Origin: Colletotrichum lupini
Lineage: Eukaryota > Ascomycota > Sordariomycetes > Glomerellales > Glomerellaceae
Direction of reading: 5' to 3'
DNA: 64,000 nucleotides
NCBI RefSeq assembly: GCF_023278565.1
Contig: NC_064680.1
Coordinates: 62,001 to 126,000 of the forward strand
Below are positions 10,190 through 19,967 of the stretch, one piece after another. Position numbers and translations under genes: made by a program. The notes under the pieces are model-generated. The model did not search any database and had not been told where the DNA came from. It saw nothing but the letters and a program-made list of their open reading frames with translations. Position 1 is the first letter of the stretch; every line of letters starts with the position of its first letter.

Positions 10190-12780
10190 ATAAATATATT
10201 AATAAGAAGCTCGAGAAGGGATATATTTAACTATCAAATTCTCTTATAAAATTCCTCTTGTTCTTTATACTAAAAAAGGGGAATAAATTAAGACTTATTA
10301 TTAATTATAAAAGACTTAACGAAATTATGAAAAAGAATTATTACCCCTTATTACTTATTACTAAGCTTAGAGATTTACTTTATAAAGCTAACTAGTTTAT
10401 TATTATAGATCTTAAGGAAGTATTTAATTAGATTTAAATTAAAAAAAGAGACGAATAGAAAATAGTATTCCGAACTCGTAGAGGACTCTTTAAGTACCTC
10501 GTTATACCCTTTAGACTTATTAATACTCCGGTAACTTTTTAAATAATAATTAACTACGTACTCTAGGAGTTCGTTAATATTTTTATTATTATCTATATTA
10601 ATAATATTCTTATTTTCTCTCCTAACTTCGAAATATATAAGAAATATATTTATATAGTATTTTAAAAACTCTAAAATACTAAACTATATACTAAACCCTC
10701 TAAGTACGAATTTTATATATAGAAAGTAAACTTCCTTAAATGTACTATTATATTAAAACAAATTTATATATAAATATTAAAAATAAAAGTAGTTAGGGAC
10801 TAGCCTATACTATAAAACGTTAAGGATATATAAGGATTTTTAAAATTCGTTAACTTTTATTAATAATTCCTTAAAAACTATATTAATATAATTAGACCTT
10901 TTCATAACTTAATATAAAAAAATACCCTATTCGTTTAGGATCCTAAATATAAAAAAGTATTTATTAAAGTTAAAAATATAGTCGTTTTTAAACTAGTTAT
11001 TATAATCCTAGACTCCTAAAAACCTTTTAAAATCGAGACTAATATTTTAAACTTTATTATAAGAATAGTCCTAAGATAACGAAACGAATAAGAGAAGCTT
11101 TACTTATATTACTTCTATTTTAAAATATTTTATAAAGCAGAATTAAATTAATAAATTTATAATAAAGAACTAATAGTAATTATCGAAGTATTTTAAGAAT
11201 AGAGATTATAGTTATTTAGAACTAAGTATAAAGTTATAGTTTATATAAATTATAAAAACTTTATAAACTTTATAATAAATAAGAACCTAAATAAACGATA
11301 AGTTAAATAGAGTAAACTTTTATTTAAATATAATTTCTAAATTATTTATTAAAAAGGATTAGAAAATAATAGAGTAGACGTTCTTAGTAAAAGACTTAAT
11401 TATAAAGTTACGGTCCCTAAAGAAATATAAGTTATTTTTAAATAAGAGAAGGACGGTAGCTTTATATTAATTATAAAGCTTTTTATAATAATTAAAAGGA
11501 TTAAAACTAGCCTAATTAAAGAAATAACCCCTAAGCTTATTATAGAAATTTATAGCGTATTAATATATAATTACTAAGGAGTTATTAAAACATAAAAATA
11601 GATTTACTAATATTATAATAAATTTACTATACGTACTAAAATTATAAAAATAATTAAGGACTGCGCGACTTATAAAAAAAGTAAGAATAGCCCATATAAG
11701 CCTTATAATAAGCTATAATTATTATAATTACTAATAAAAGCATAGTATTTAATTATATAGGATTTTATTATTAAACTACCGAAATTTAGAGAACTATTTA
11801 CTAAAGTATAGTACGATAGTATTTTAGTTATAATCGACCGACTTACTAAGTTCGTATATTTTATTCTTTATAAAAAATTAAGTATTATAGAAGACTTAGT
11901 ATACGTATTTATTAAAGTTATACTTTCGAACTACGATTTACTAAAAGAAATTATTTCTAGTAAAAATAAGCTATTTACTTTAAAGTTTTAAAAATCTTTA
12001 ATTTCGTAACTTAGTATAAACTATAAACTATTAATATTATTTTATTTATAAACCAATAGATAAATAAAAAGGATTAACTAGATCTTTAAAATATACTTTT
12101 GTTATTATATAAACTATAACTAAGATAATTAAGTAGTATTTTTATTAATAACCTAGTTCGTATATAATAATATAGTTAATAAAAATATAAAAGAATCCCC
12201 GTTCTACTTTAATTATAAATTTTAATTAATAGTATATAAAAAAGTATAATAAGGACTATAAACTATAAAAGCTATAATAAACGTAAGTAAACTTAAAGAG
12301 ATCTATAAGTAAGCTTTACTAAACCTCGAGTTTATATAATAATATATAAAAAGAAATATGAATAAATTAAGGATTAGAGGACCATTTTTAAAAAAAGGGG
12401 ATAGTACTTATCTCCTTTATTATAATATTAAGATTAAATAACTAAGTAATAAATTAAATTCTAAAAAGCTTAGACCCTTCGAAATTATTAAAAAAATCTT
12501 ATTAGTTAATTACGAACTAAGACTATTAAATACAATATAATACTACCCTATTTTTTATATTTTATTACTCGAGCCTATATTAAGAAGTTTATATATAAAA
12601 GATTATATTATTATTAAATTAAACTAACTAAAATATAAAGTTAAATAAATTATTAACTATAAAATAAAGGATAATAAGAAGGAATACTTTATTGAATAGA
12701 AAAATTATAAATATAAAAAAAGTATATATGAACTTATTATAAACCTCTAGAACTCTTAATAACTTCTTAAGGAGTATTAA
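10190..12780 (+). pseudogene. Gypsy pol remnant: RT, RNase H, integrase, chromodomain
   Basis: Reading through stops on the plus strand gives ordered domains. Reverse transcriptase (~10270-10630): LRLIINYKRLNE, FRTRRGLFKYLVIPF, and YINNILIFS in place of YxDDILIFS. RNase H (~11020-11400): KPFKIET, NKELIVIIEVF, NFQIIY. Integrase (~11640-12350): DCATYKKSK zinc region, DFIIKLP, VIIDRLTKF. Chromodomain (~12634-12780): KEYFIE, then YKYKKSIYELIINL. Losses such as DD to NN and Trp to stop are RIP-type. The chromodomain after integrase places it among the chromoviruses, whose chromodomain targets insertion to heterochromatin. The solo copia LTR interrupts it upstream, so the protease region is not recoverable. 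Confidence 0.85.
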
Positions 12781-13476
12781 AATTAAAATTAAAATTAGAA
12801 CTCCTAGTTATTATAACGTCCTAATTAATAATCCTAAAAGTATTATTAGCTTATATTTTATAAACCGCTAAGGAAGTATTTTCAGAATCTTTAAAAAACT
12901 CTTTTAATATAATTTAACTCTTTTTAAATACTATTCGCTTTTAAAAATAAAAACGCTCTAACTTAAATAACGACTTACTCAACTTAGCCTAAGCTTATTA
13001 ATAAGCCTTAGCTTTTTTTTATAACTCTATAGCCCTCTTTTAAAACCGTAACTCTTTTATTTATTTTTTTAATTAAAACGATTAAACTTTATTATTAACT
13101 AACTAACTATACTTAGTTAAGCTAAAACTTAATAAATAAAAACGTAATACTTATAAATATAAATAGTATTAGCGGACGTATTATATAAAATACCTAAACG
13201 GTAGTATATTTTATAAACCTCGGAATTAAAAAGAACTAAATAACGGACCCCTCGCGAGCGATAATTTAAATAAAGTATTATTTTTATATTTTTATTGAAA
13301 AAGCGAATAATACATAATAATTTATAACGAGATATAGTTAATAAAGATTTCGATTTTTTAATTCGACTTAATATCGTATTAGTATATTTTAAAAAAATAC
13401 TTAACGATTCCCTAACTTAGGAATAGATAACTTACTTATAAGCCTAGAGGACTAGACCTTTAAAAAGAGAAGCTAA

Positions 13477-13911
13477 TATTATAACTTAATACGTATAATA
13501 AAGCCAGGGCCTTGCTTTATAAAGCCTATAACGGCTATTATATTATATATATAGAAGTATAAACTTAGGGTGACTTTTCTTAAGATAGAAGAACTATAAA
13601 TAAGTTACGTAATTATAATTATATAATAAAATAAGGGACGGATACTTATAAATAAGTAGGACGGATAATTATAAATAAGTAAAACGGACGACCGTTTAGT
13701 AAATAGTTAAATAATAATAAATAGGAATATTATAAAAGATATATTTAAATAGAGATTTATATATAATATAGACTTAAGCCGGGCTTAAAAATAGACTTTT
13801 CATAGCTTTTTTAGTAAATAACTTAATATTAAATCTTACAATTACTTTTAGCTATTTTTATTAAGAACCCTTTTTAATAAGGCTATAATTAATTACTAAA
13901 GCCTTATTTAC
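13477..13911 (+). repeat. Gypsy 3' LTR, left part (continues at 19847)
   Basis: Starts TATTATAACTTAATACGT after a purine-rich stretch at 13461-13473 (degraded polypurine tract). It matches the 5' LTR with transitions. It is interrupted after 13911 by the full-length copia element and resumes at 19847-19962, where it ends ...CTATAATA followed by the duplication ATTTA. Confidence 0.85.
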
Positions 13912-14425
13912 TGTTACGAAGGTAACTTTGTTTACCTTATTATTCGCCTTATTATCAATATTACGTAAGCAAACTATATACCATATTAATCTACGATTTC
14001 TGTAGATTATTATAGGTATTGATTATGTAAGCAATACTGCTTATATAAGCTTACGTGAGCAGTGGAAAGTACTGGAAGATAACTGAATAATCTGGAATTT
14101 ACTCGAGGCGGAATTACGTACTACGATTACGCATTCACTTACGTATATGCTTATTAATTATATCATAATTAATAAGCAATGGAATATTCTAGTAGGAGGT
14201 TTTTATGCCTATATGTAGGCGTGTATTTGCCTACCTAGACCTTTCGTTAAGCAAGCAACTTCTCATATAGTAATTCAACTATATTACTCTCTTTATTACA
14301 AAAACCTCTTTTATATACGCTTATTTCCCCTATATTCATATATTCTTGCTTCTATATGAATATTCACTTTTCATATTCTATATAAGAATATCCCGCATTA
14401 CCTCGTTAAAGCTATACGTGCTAGA
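13912..14425 (+). repeat. Copia 5' LTR
   Basis: 514 bp, TGTTACGAAGG to CGTGCTAGA. Preceded by TTTAC and followed at once by the primer-binding site. It should carry the element's promoter. I cannot place the transcription start. Confidence 0.95.
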
Positions 14426-14439
14426 GGTTATGAGCCCAG
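14426..14439 (+). promoter_or_regulatory. Primer-binding site for half initiator-Met tRNA
   Basis: GGTTATGAGCCCAG directly after the LTR. Its complement, CTGGGCTCATAACC, is an anticodon stem-loop with a CAT anticodon, as in initiator methionine tRNA. Drosophila copia and relatives are known to prime from an internal half of this tRNA rather than from its 3' end. The match suggests the same mechanism here. Confidence 0.8.
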
Positions 14440-14726
14440 TTATTATATAACTGAGGTTTTATTTACTTAAGTGAATATTATTCACTTATCCGAGCTCTTC
14501 TATTTTTATTTACCTATATCATACCTATTATCATTTAGGTATATGCCTTTATCCGGTATATGCATATTCATATATTGAGATATCTTACTCCGCCCAAAAT
14601 CACTTTTTCGAATTCGAAAATTCGAAATCGACCTTTATATTTAATAAAGGATTTATATATATAAAAAGGCAGACGAAGTGTAAGTCCTTTTTATACTATA
14701 TACTTACTTTTATTAAATATCTATTT

Positions 14727-14862
14727 ATAAGAAAAAGAAGTCAAAATAGACTTTTTCTTATATATATTTTTAGACTTAAAATAAGTCTATTTTCAAGCTT
14801 AAAAACAAGCTTGAATTCTAAGCTTAAAGTAAGCTTATTTATACTAGGAACAATACTAGTAT
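14727..14862 (+). promoter_or_regulatory. Array of five short hairpins in the copia leader
   Basis: Five successive inverted repeats with different stems: 14727-14761 (AAGAAAAAG pairing with CTTTTTCTT), 14771-14789 (TAGACTTA), 14794-14813 (CAAGCTT), 14819-14837 (TAAGCTTA) and 14841-14862 (ATACTAG/CTAGTAT). They sit 35-170 bases before the gag ATG at 14897. This may be an RNA structure for packaging, dimerisation or translation control. The function is inference. Confidence 0.6.
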
Positions 14863-14896
14863 ATATTTATATTATATATATTCTAAAATATATATA

Positions 14897-16939
14897 ATGG
14901 CGGATATTATCAAGGCAATTACAGGCTGCCTTATGCCTGAAAATCAACGCCTAAAAGGTAGTCAAAATTGGACTACTTGGCTTTCTACTCTTCATATTTA
15001 TCTTCGACTTTTGAAATTAAATACCTATTTCGAAGTTGAAAACGAATATGAAAATATTACTGAAGAGCAAAAAACCCAATCCTTATTATTAATAAGGCAA
15101 AATATTCAACCTGAGCCTCTTTCACTTATTTTTGATCAAATTGATCCAAAAGAGGCTCTTAATACCCTTAAAGCATCCTATGAGGGTACAGGACCAGTTC
15201 TACGTCAACAATTATACCTCGAATTCCACGCTATTAGATTGGAGCATTTTAATAGCTTAAATGAGTTTATTAGCTCATTTAAAAGCTATATTTCCAAATT
15301 AAAAAGCGTAGGAGCTATTATTGAGGATATAGACCAAAAAACGGTCTTTATATCAGCCCTAACTAATATCTTTCCGATTTGGGCTGATCGTCAAAGGTCT
15401 AATTTAAGACTTAAAGAGCCCCCTACTTTAGAGGCTCTTATTACGGATATATTAGACGAAAATAGGAGAGAAATCGATACTCCTATGTCTAGTAATACTA
15501 TTAAGAGTAATAAATACTCTCGAAATAAGTATAATAAGTCTAAGACTTATTATAAGCAAAATACCAACCCAAATACCAACCCAAATAAGCCCTCAAATTA
15601 CCCAAATAAGCCCTCAAATAAGCCCTCATATCAACCCAAACCAAACCAACCCCGAAACCAGCCCCGAAACCAACCAAACCAGCCCAATCTTTTTACGAAA
15701 AACCAACGCCCACATGGAGATTTGAACCCTCAGCCCTTACAATCAAGGAATTATATGGTTAGTGGTTCCGACCACTATACCATAGACCCACTTGATGAAA
15801 ATTATCAACCTTTTCTCCCTCATATATTACCCAACTCGACTCCAAATGATAATTTGGGCCTTTCGGGAGAAAATACCAATAATTCGGCTAATATGGGCAC
15901 AAATACAACTGAAAGGTGGTTGTATGATACGGGTTCAACAGTCCATATTACTAATAGTATGGATTTATTCGAAAATTTCGATAATAGGGACAATTTACCC
16001 CCTATTCGAACCGGAGCTGGCCCAGTTTACCCACAGGGTATTGGGGACTTAATTTTACCTATCTATTTACGGGGTAAAATTATACCTATAAGGTTAAAAA
16101 ATACCTTATATATTCCAGAATTCCCACTTAATATCTTTTCAGGTATATTACACTACAAAAATGGTGGATATATTGAAAAGAATTATTTAGTGGATTCTGA
16201 GGGCAATGTATTTGCTTATTTGGATTTCAAAAGGCATGGATTTTTCCTTAATATTGCTTGGAAAAATCGAAGGCCTACTACAGGGTACCAACAAAACGAT
16301 TTGGACCCTAAAAATCAGTATTTGGATCTAAAAAATATTTTAGAATCCATTCAAAATTCTCTTCATAATATTACTATTAATAATAGTAATATAGAGAAAA
16401 ATACTGATTATTTATCTGAAAATTCAGATAATCAGGCCTATTCAATCACCCAGGAATGGCACGAAAAATTAGGTCATCCTTCTTACCCTTATTTATTAAA
16501 AACTGCGAAAATAACTAAGGGAATTCCTTTAGACAAATTAAAGGAAAAAGACCTAAATTGCCCGAGCTGTACTACAGCTAAGTTAACTAGGCAACAGCCT
16601 AAAATTAACTATAATCGGGCATTATTTCCACTAGAAAGGGTCTGTATTGATACAGTTAAAATTACCCCTACTACTATTAGTGGAAATAATTACGCTATTC
16701 CGTTTACGGATGATTTTACTGGTTTTCGAGATGTTGAATTCTCAAAAACCAAAGAGAATATAATTAATATTCTCAAAAACAAACTGGAATTTTATTTTAA
16801 CCAGTTTAATTCCTACCCTAAGTATATACGCTTAGATAATGGTACGGAATTCAATATAGGGGAATTATTACCCTATATTAACGAAAAAGGCATTATTTTA
16901 GACCTTCCACGCCCTATACGCCCGAGCAAAATGGTATAG
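14897..16939 (+). CDS. Copia polyprotein, first part: Gag, protease and N-terminal integrase (frameshifted)
   Basis: 680 codons from ATG 14897 (MADIIKAITG). Residues ~1-200 are a copia-type Gag (WTTWLSTLHIYL, LNEFISSFKSYISKLK). Residues ~205-265 are an Asn/Pro/Gln-rich basic linker of repeated NPNKPSN and NQPR units. The expected CCHC zinc knuckle is absent. Aspartic protease active site DTGS is at 344-347. Pre-integrase zinc motif follows: H522, H527, C555, C558. Integrase catalytic Asp residues are D585 (CIDTV) and D647 (LDNGTEF). The frame ends in a TAG at 16937. The third catalytic residue (Glu, codon at 16924) lies in the -1 frame, so a one-base shift around 16913-16915 separates the halves. 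The site is not a canonical slippery heptamer, so a mutation or sequence error is likelier than programmed shifting. Confidence 0.9.
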   Translation: MADIIKAITGCLMPENQRLKGSQNWTTWLSTLHIYLRLLKLNTYFEVENEYENITEEQKTQSLLLIRQNIQPEPLSLIFDQIDPKEALNTLKASYEGTGPVLRQQLYLEFHAIRLEHFNSLNEFISSFKSYISKLKSVGAIIEDIDQKTVFISALTNIFPIWADRQRSNLRLKEPPTLEALITDILDENRREIDTPMSSNTIKSNKYSRNKYNKSKTYYKQNTNPNTNPNKPSNYPNKPSNKPSYQPKPNQPRNQPRNQPNQPNLFTKNQRPHGDLNPQPLQSRNYMVSGSDHYTIDPLDENYQPFLPHILPNSTPNDNLGLSGENTNNSANMGTNTTERWLYDTGSTVHITNSMDLFENFDNRDNLPPIRTGAGPVYPQGIGDLILPIYLRGKIIPIRLKNTLYIPEFPLNIFSGILHYKNGGYIEKNYLVDSEGNVFAYLDFKRHGFFLNIAWKNRRPTTGYQQNDLDPKNQYLDLKNILESIQNSLHNITINNSNIEKNTDYLSENSDNQAYSITQEWHEKLGHPSYPYLLKTAKITKGIPLDKLKEKDLNCPSCTTAKLTRQQPKINYNRALFPLERVCIDTVKITPTTISGNNYAIPFTDDFTGFRDVEFSKTKENIINILKNKLEFYFNQFNSYPKYIRLDNGTEFNIGELLPYINEKGIILDLPRPIRPSKMV

Positions 16940-19143
16940 CCGAAAGGACTAATAGGGCCCTTATCGAAAAGGCTAGAACTATTTTATTAGCAGAGAAATT
17001 ACCCCTATATTTATGGGACGTAATTTTGAAAGAATTAACTAAATTAGTTAATTTTACCGCTAATATACGCCTTGAAAAGACCCCTATGGAGGCTTTTCTC
17101 GATTATTTCTTCCCAAAAAGAAATAATAAGCCGGATTTATCTAATCTAAGAAAAATCGGCTCTAGGGTACTTATTTATTACCCTACTCAAAAGCGAGTCA
17201 CTTCGAATAAAATGTATACCTATACTCAAAATGGTATATATTTAGGAAAAGAAGGTAATAATATATATGTTATATATTGCCCTTCTAATCCTTTTCGATC
17301 TCGATTATTACGGACTTCGCATATTCGATTTATTCAAAATAATAGAATAGAGGGGGTAGAAAGCGTAAATCCTCCTTTATATTCTAAAATTTTTGATAAA
17401 ATCGAAGATATTCAGGAAATACCTTCTAAAATAGAGGTATTAATTCCCAAATTATCTGAGGAAGAAAAATCTAAATATAAAGATTTTACTCAGAGTATTA
17501 CCCTACCTCCAGAGCCTAATACACTAAAACAGGCTCTAAATAGCTCAGAAAAATCAGAATGGTTAAAAGCTATATATTCTGAGCTAGAGGTTATTATTAA
17601 AAAGGGTACTTTATTAGCTATAGACCCAAATAAGGTCTATAAAGCTAATAAAAATCCACTATCTACTAGATGGGTCTTTAAACGAAAAATCAATATTAAT
17701 ACTGGTAATATTGATAAATATAAGGCCCGATTAGTAGTTAGAGGCTTCGAACAACAGTATGGAGTCGATTATTTCCAAACTTTTGCTTCTGGAAGTAATC
17801 CTACTACCTATAGGGTACTTATAGCCCTATCTGCCCCTTTAAACTGGCATATACACCAAATTGACGTTATTGGTGCCTTTTTAAATGGGGATTTATTAGA
17901 AGAGGTATATATAGACCCTTCTAATATACCTTTAACTGAATTTTTTGAAAAATACCCTAATTTAAATACTATAAATTGGGATAAATCAAAAAATCAGTTA
18001 TTACAGCTTTTAAAAGCCTTATATGGGCTCAAACAAAGCCCTAGACAATGGCAACTAAAGCTGAAGTCTATTTTTAATAAAATAGGCTTTTTACCTCTAA
18101 AATCCGATGAGGCTACCTATTTCAACCAGGATTTCAAAAATCCTGCTTTTATTGTTACCCACGTCGATGATTTCCTTATATTTAATAAAAATATTAAATA
18201 TATAGAGGAAATTAAGGGTAAAATATCGAAATATATCGATATTAAAGACCTAGGCGAAGCCTCGAATTTCCTAGGCGTCAAAATTACTAGAAATCGGTCT
18301 AATAAGACTATTTCTCTCTCTCAAAGTCATTATATTAAGGAAATTCTTAATAATAATGATTTTTCCAAAGCTAAAATCACTAATATACCTATAAATCCGG
18401 GTATATTAAATAGTGATTTAGGGAACGAAAAAGATGACTATTTACCTTCAAAAGAGCTATTAAAGACCTACCAGCACCTAGTAGGATCTTTAATGTACGC
18501 TATGGTTGTGACTAGGGCTGATTTAGCTTTTTCAGTCTCTTTCGTCTCCCAATACCTCCATAAGCCCACTATTTACCTACTTAAGGTAGTAAAAGGTATT
18601 TATAGATACCTTAGTGGCACTATTCACTATAATATTACCTATAATGGTAATATTGGGCCTGTAGAATTAGTAGGCTATACTGATTCTAACTGGGCCGGGT
18701 GTAAAAGTACTAGAAAATCAACTTCTGGGTACTTATTTACACTAAATGGAGGTCCGATTAGCTGGAAGTCTAAAAAACAGTCTACTATAGCACTTTCTAC
18801 TACAGAGGCTGAATTTAATGGACTTCAGGAAGCTATTCGGGAAGCTATTTGGCTTCAGAATTTATTATCGGAAATAGGTTATCAAGTTAAACCTATTACT
18901 ATTAAAACCGATAATAATGGGGCATTATCTCTTGCTTATAATCCTGAATATCACCAAAGGACTAAGCATACTGCCCTATATTATTATTATACTCGACAGG
19001 AAGTAGAAAAAGGGAATATTAAAGTAGAATATCTCCCTTCTACTATAATGCCTGCCGATGGGTTAACAAAACCCTTACCTCGGGTTAAACATAAGGAATT
19101 CGTTAAGCTAATAGGCTTAAACGATCCTAATAACCCTATTTAA
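16915..19143 (+). CDS. Copia polyprotein, second part: integrase end, reverse transcriptase, RNase H
   Basis: Open in the frame -1 to the first part from about 16915. The first internal ATG is at 17026, giving 705 codons. Before that ATG the frame encodes TPEQNGIAERTNR, which completes the integrase catalytic triad. Numbering from 17026, reverse transcriptase spans ~180-430, with RWVFKRK (~215), YKARLVVRGF, QIDVIGAFLNG, LYGLKQSPRQW and the active site HVDD at 379-382 (usual form YVDD). RNase H has TDSNWAGC (~552), STTEAEF and KTDNNGAL, then KHTALYYYY and ADGLTKPL. It ends at TAA 19141. No other defect is visible. The protein is probably not made from this copy unless frameshifting occurs. Confidence 0.88.
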   Translation, partial: YTPEQNGIAERTNRALIEKARTILLAEKLPLYLWDVILKELTKLVNFTANIRLEKTPMEAFLDYFFPKRNNKPDLSNLRKIGSRVLIYYPTQKRVTSNKMYTYTQNGIYLGKEGNNIYVIYCPSNPFRSRLLRTSHIRFIQNNRIEGVESVNPPLYSKIFDKIEDIQEIPSKIEVLIPKLSEEEKSKYKDFTQSITLPPEPNTLKQALNSSEKSEWLKAIYSELEVIIKKGTLLAIDPNKVYKANKNPLSTRWVFKRKININTGNIDKYKARLVVRGFEQQYGVDYFQTFASGSNPTTYRVLIALSAPLNWHIHQIDVIGAFLNGDLLEEVYIDPSNIPLTEFFEKYPNLNTINWDKSKNQLLQLLKALYGLKQSPRQWQLKLKSIFNKIGFLPLKSDEATYFNQDFKNPAFIVTHVDDFLIFNKNIKYIEEIKGKISKYIDIKDLGEASNFLGVKITRNRSNKTISLSQSHYIKEILNNNDFSKAKITNIPINPGILNSDLGNEKDDYLPSKELLKTYQHLVGSLMYAMVVTRADLAFSVSFVSQYLHKPTIYLLKVVKGIYRYLSGTIHYNITYNGNIGPVELVGYTDSNWAGCKSTRKSTSGYLFTLNGGPISWKSKKQSTIALSTTEAEFNGLQEAIREAIWLQNLLSEIGYQVKPITIKTDNNGALSLAYNPEYHQRTKHTALYYYYTRQEVEKGNIKVEYLPSTIMPADGLTKPLPRVKHKEFVKLIGLNDPNNPI

Positions 19144-19211
19144 CCTATATTATACCCCTAATATAGGTATTTATTTTCCTTATATTTTTATGAATACTTT
19201 AAGGAAAATAC

Positions 19212-19288
19212 TCTAGGGTACCAAAAGATTGTTCTAGGGTACCAAAAAACTATTCTAGGGTACTAGAAATCTACTCTAGGGTACTTGG
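19212..19288 (+). repeat. 21-bp tandem repeat in copia 3' region
   Basis: TCTAGGGTACC-type units start at 19212, 19233, 19254 and 19275 (period exactly 21, last unit partial). They lie between the pol stop and the polypurine tract. The role is unknown. Confidence 0.85.
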
Positions 19289-19316
19289 TTAGCTATTTCA
19301 ACATAGCTAATAAGGC

Positions 19317-19327
19317 AAAAGAGGGAG
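19317..19327 (+). promoter_or_regulatory. Copia polypurine tract
   Basis: AAAAGAGGGAG immediately before the 3' LTR start TGTTACG at 19328. This is the standard position and composition for plus-strand DNA priming. Confidence 0.85.
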
Positions 19328-19841
19328 TGTTACGAAGGTAACTTTGTTTACCTTATTATTCGCCTTATTATCAATATTACGTAAGCAAACTATATACCAT
19401 ATTAATCTACGATTTCTGTAGATTATTATAGGTATTGATTATGTAAGCAATACTGCTTATATAAGCTTACGTGAGCAGTGGAAAGTACTGGAAGATAACT
19501 GAATAATCTGGAATTTACTCGAGGCGGAATTACGTACTACGATTACGCATTCACTTACGTATATGCTTATTAATTATATCATAATTAATAAGCAATGGAA
19601 TATTCTAGTAGGAGGTTTTTATGCCTATATGTAGGCGTGTATTTGCCTACCTAGACCTTTCGTTAAGCAAGCAACTTCTCATATAGTAATTCAACTATAT
19701 TACTCTCTTTATTACAAAAACCTCTTTTATATACGCTTATTTCCCCTATATTCATATATTCTTGCTTCTATATGAATATTCACTTTTCATATTCTATATA
19801 AGAATATCCCGCATTACCTCGTTAAAGCTATACGTGCTAGA
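19328..19841 (+). repeat. Copia 3' LTR
   Basis: 514 bp. I found no difference from the 5' LTR when reading the two side by side. Followed by TTTAC, the second copy of the target duplication. Confidence 0.95.
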
Positions 19842-19846
19842 TTTAC

Positions 19847-19962
19847 TTTATAACTTATAAATATAGCTTTAAGGAAGCTATTTACGATTACGATACTATT
19901 TATTTAGTATTCGTAGCCTTAACTTTTATTAATATACTTACTACGACTAGCTAGCTATAATA
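19847..19962 (+). repeat. Gypsy 3' LTR, right part
   Basis: Continues the 3' LTR interrupted at 13911 and aligns with 6250-6365 of the 5' LTR. It ends CTATAATA and is followed by ATTTA. Confidence 0.85.
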
Positions 19963-19967
19963 ATTTA

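Larger units (their letters stand above)
13912..19841 (+). mobile_element. Full-length, un-RIPped Ty1/copia retrotransposon
   Basis: 5930 bp with two 514-bp LTRs (13912-14425 and 19328-19841) that I read as identical, and a TTTAC target duplication (13907-13911 and 19842-19846). The duplication could be read as 6 bp (ATTTAC), but the primer site fixes the LTR end after CTAGA. Domain order Gag, protease, integrase, RT, RNase H identifies Ty1/copia. CpA and TpG are plentiful, unlike in the surrounding DNA. Identical LTRs imply recent insertion, or very recent conversion. One frameshift in integrase is the only coding defect I see, so this copy probably moved recently but may now need proteins in trans. 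Confidence 0.95.
5814..19962 (+). mobile_element. RIP-degraded chromodomain Ty3/gypsy LTR retrotransposon, split by two copia insertions
   Basis: LTRs at 5814-6365 (552 bp) and 13477-13911 plus 19847-19962 (551 bp once the copia insertion is removed). The flanking 5-bp duplication is ATTTA (5809-5813 and 19963-19967). The LTR ends read TA...TA, as expected if TG...CA was RIPped. The interior, about 6.6 kb after removing the solo LTR, still shows gag zinc knuckle, reverse transcriptase, RNase H, integrase and chromodomain in that order. This is the Ty3/gypsy (Metaviridae, chromovirus) arrangement. Differences between the LTRs are overwhelmingly C/T and G/A transitions. Stops in every frame make it dead. 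It is the host of both copia insertions, so it is older than they are. Confidence 0.9.

Noticed and set aside
16913..16919. Programmed -1 frameshift site in copia pol
   Set aside because: The bases do not fit the X XXY YYZ slippery pattern and the position inside integrase is unusual; kept only as a possibility.
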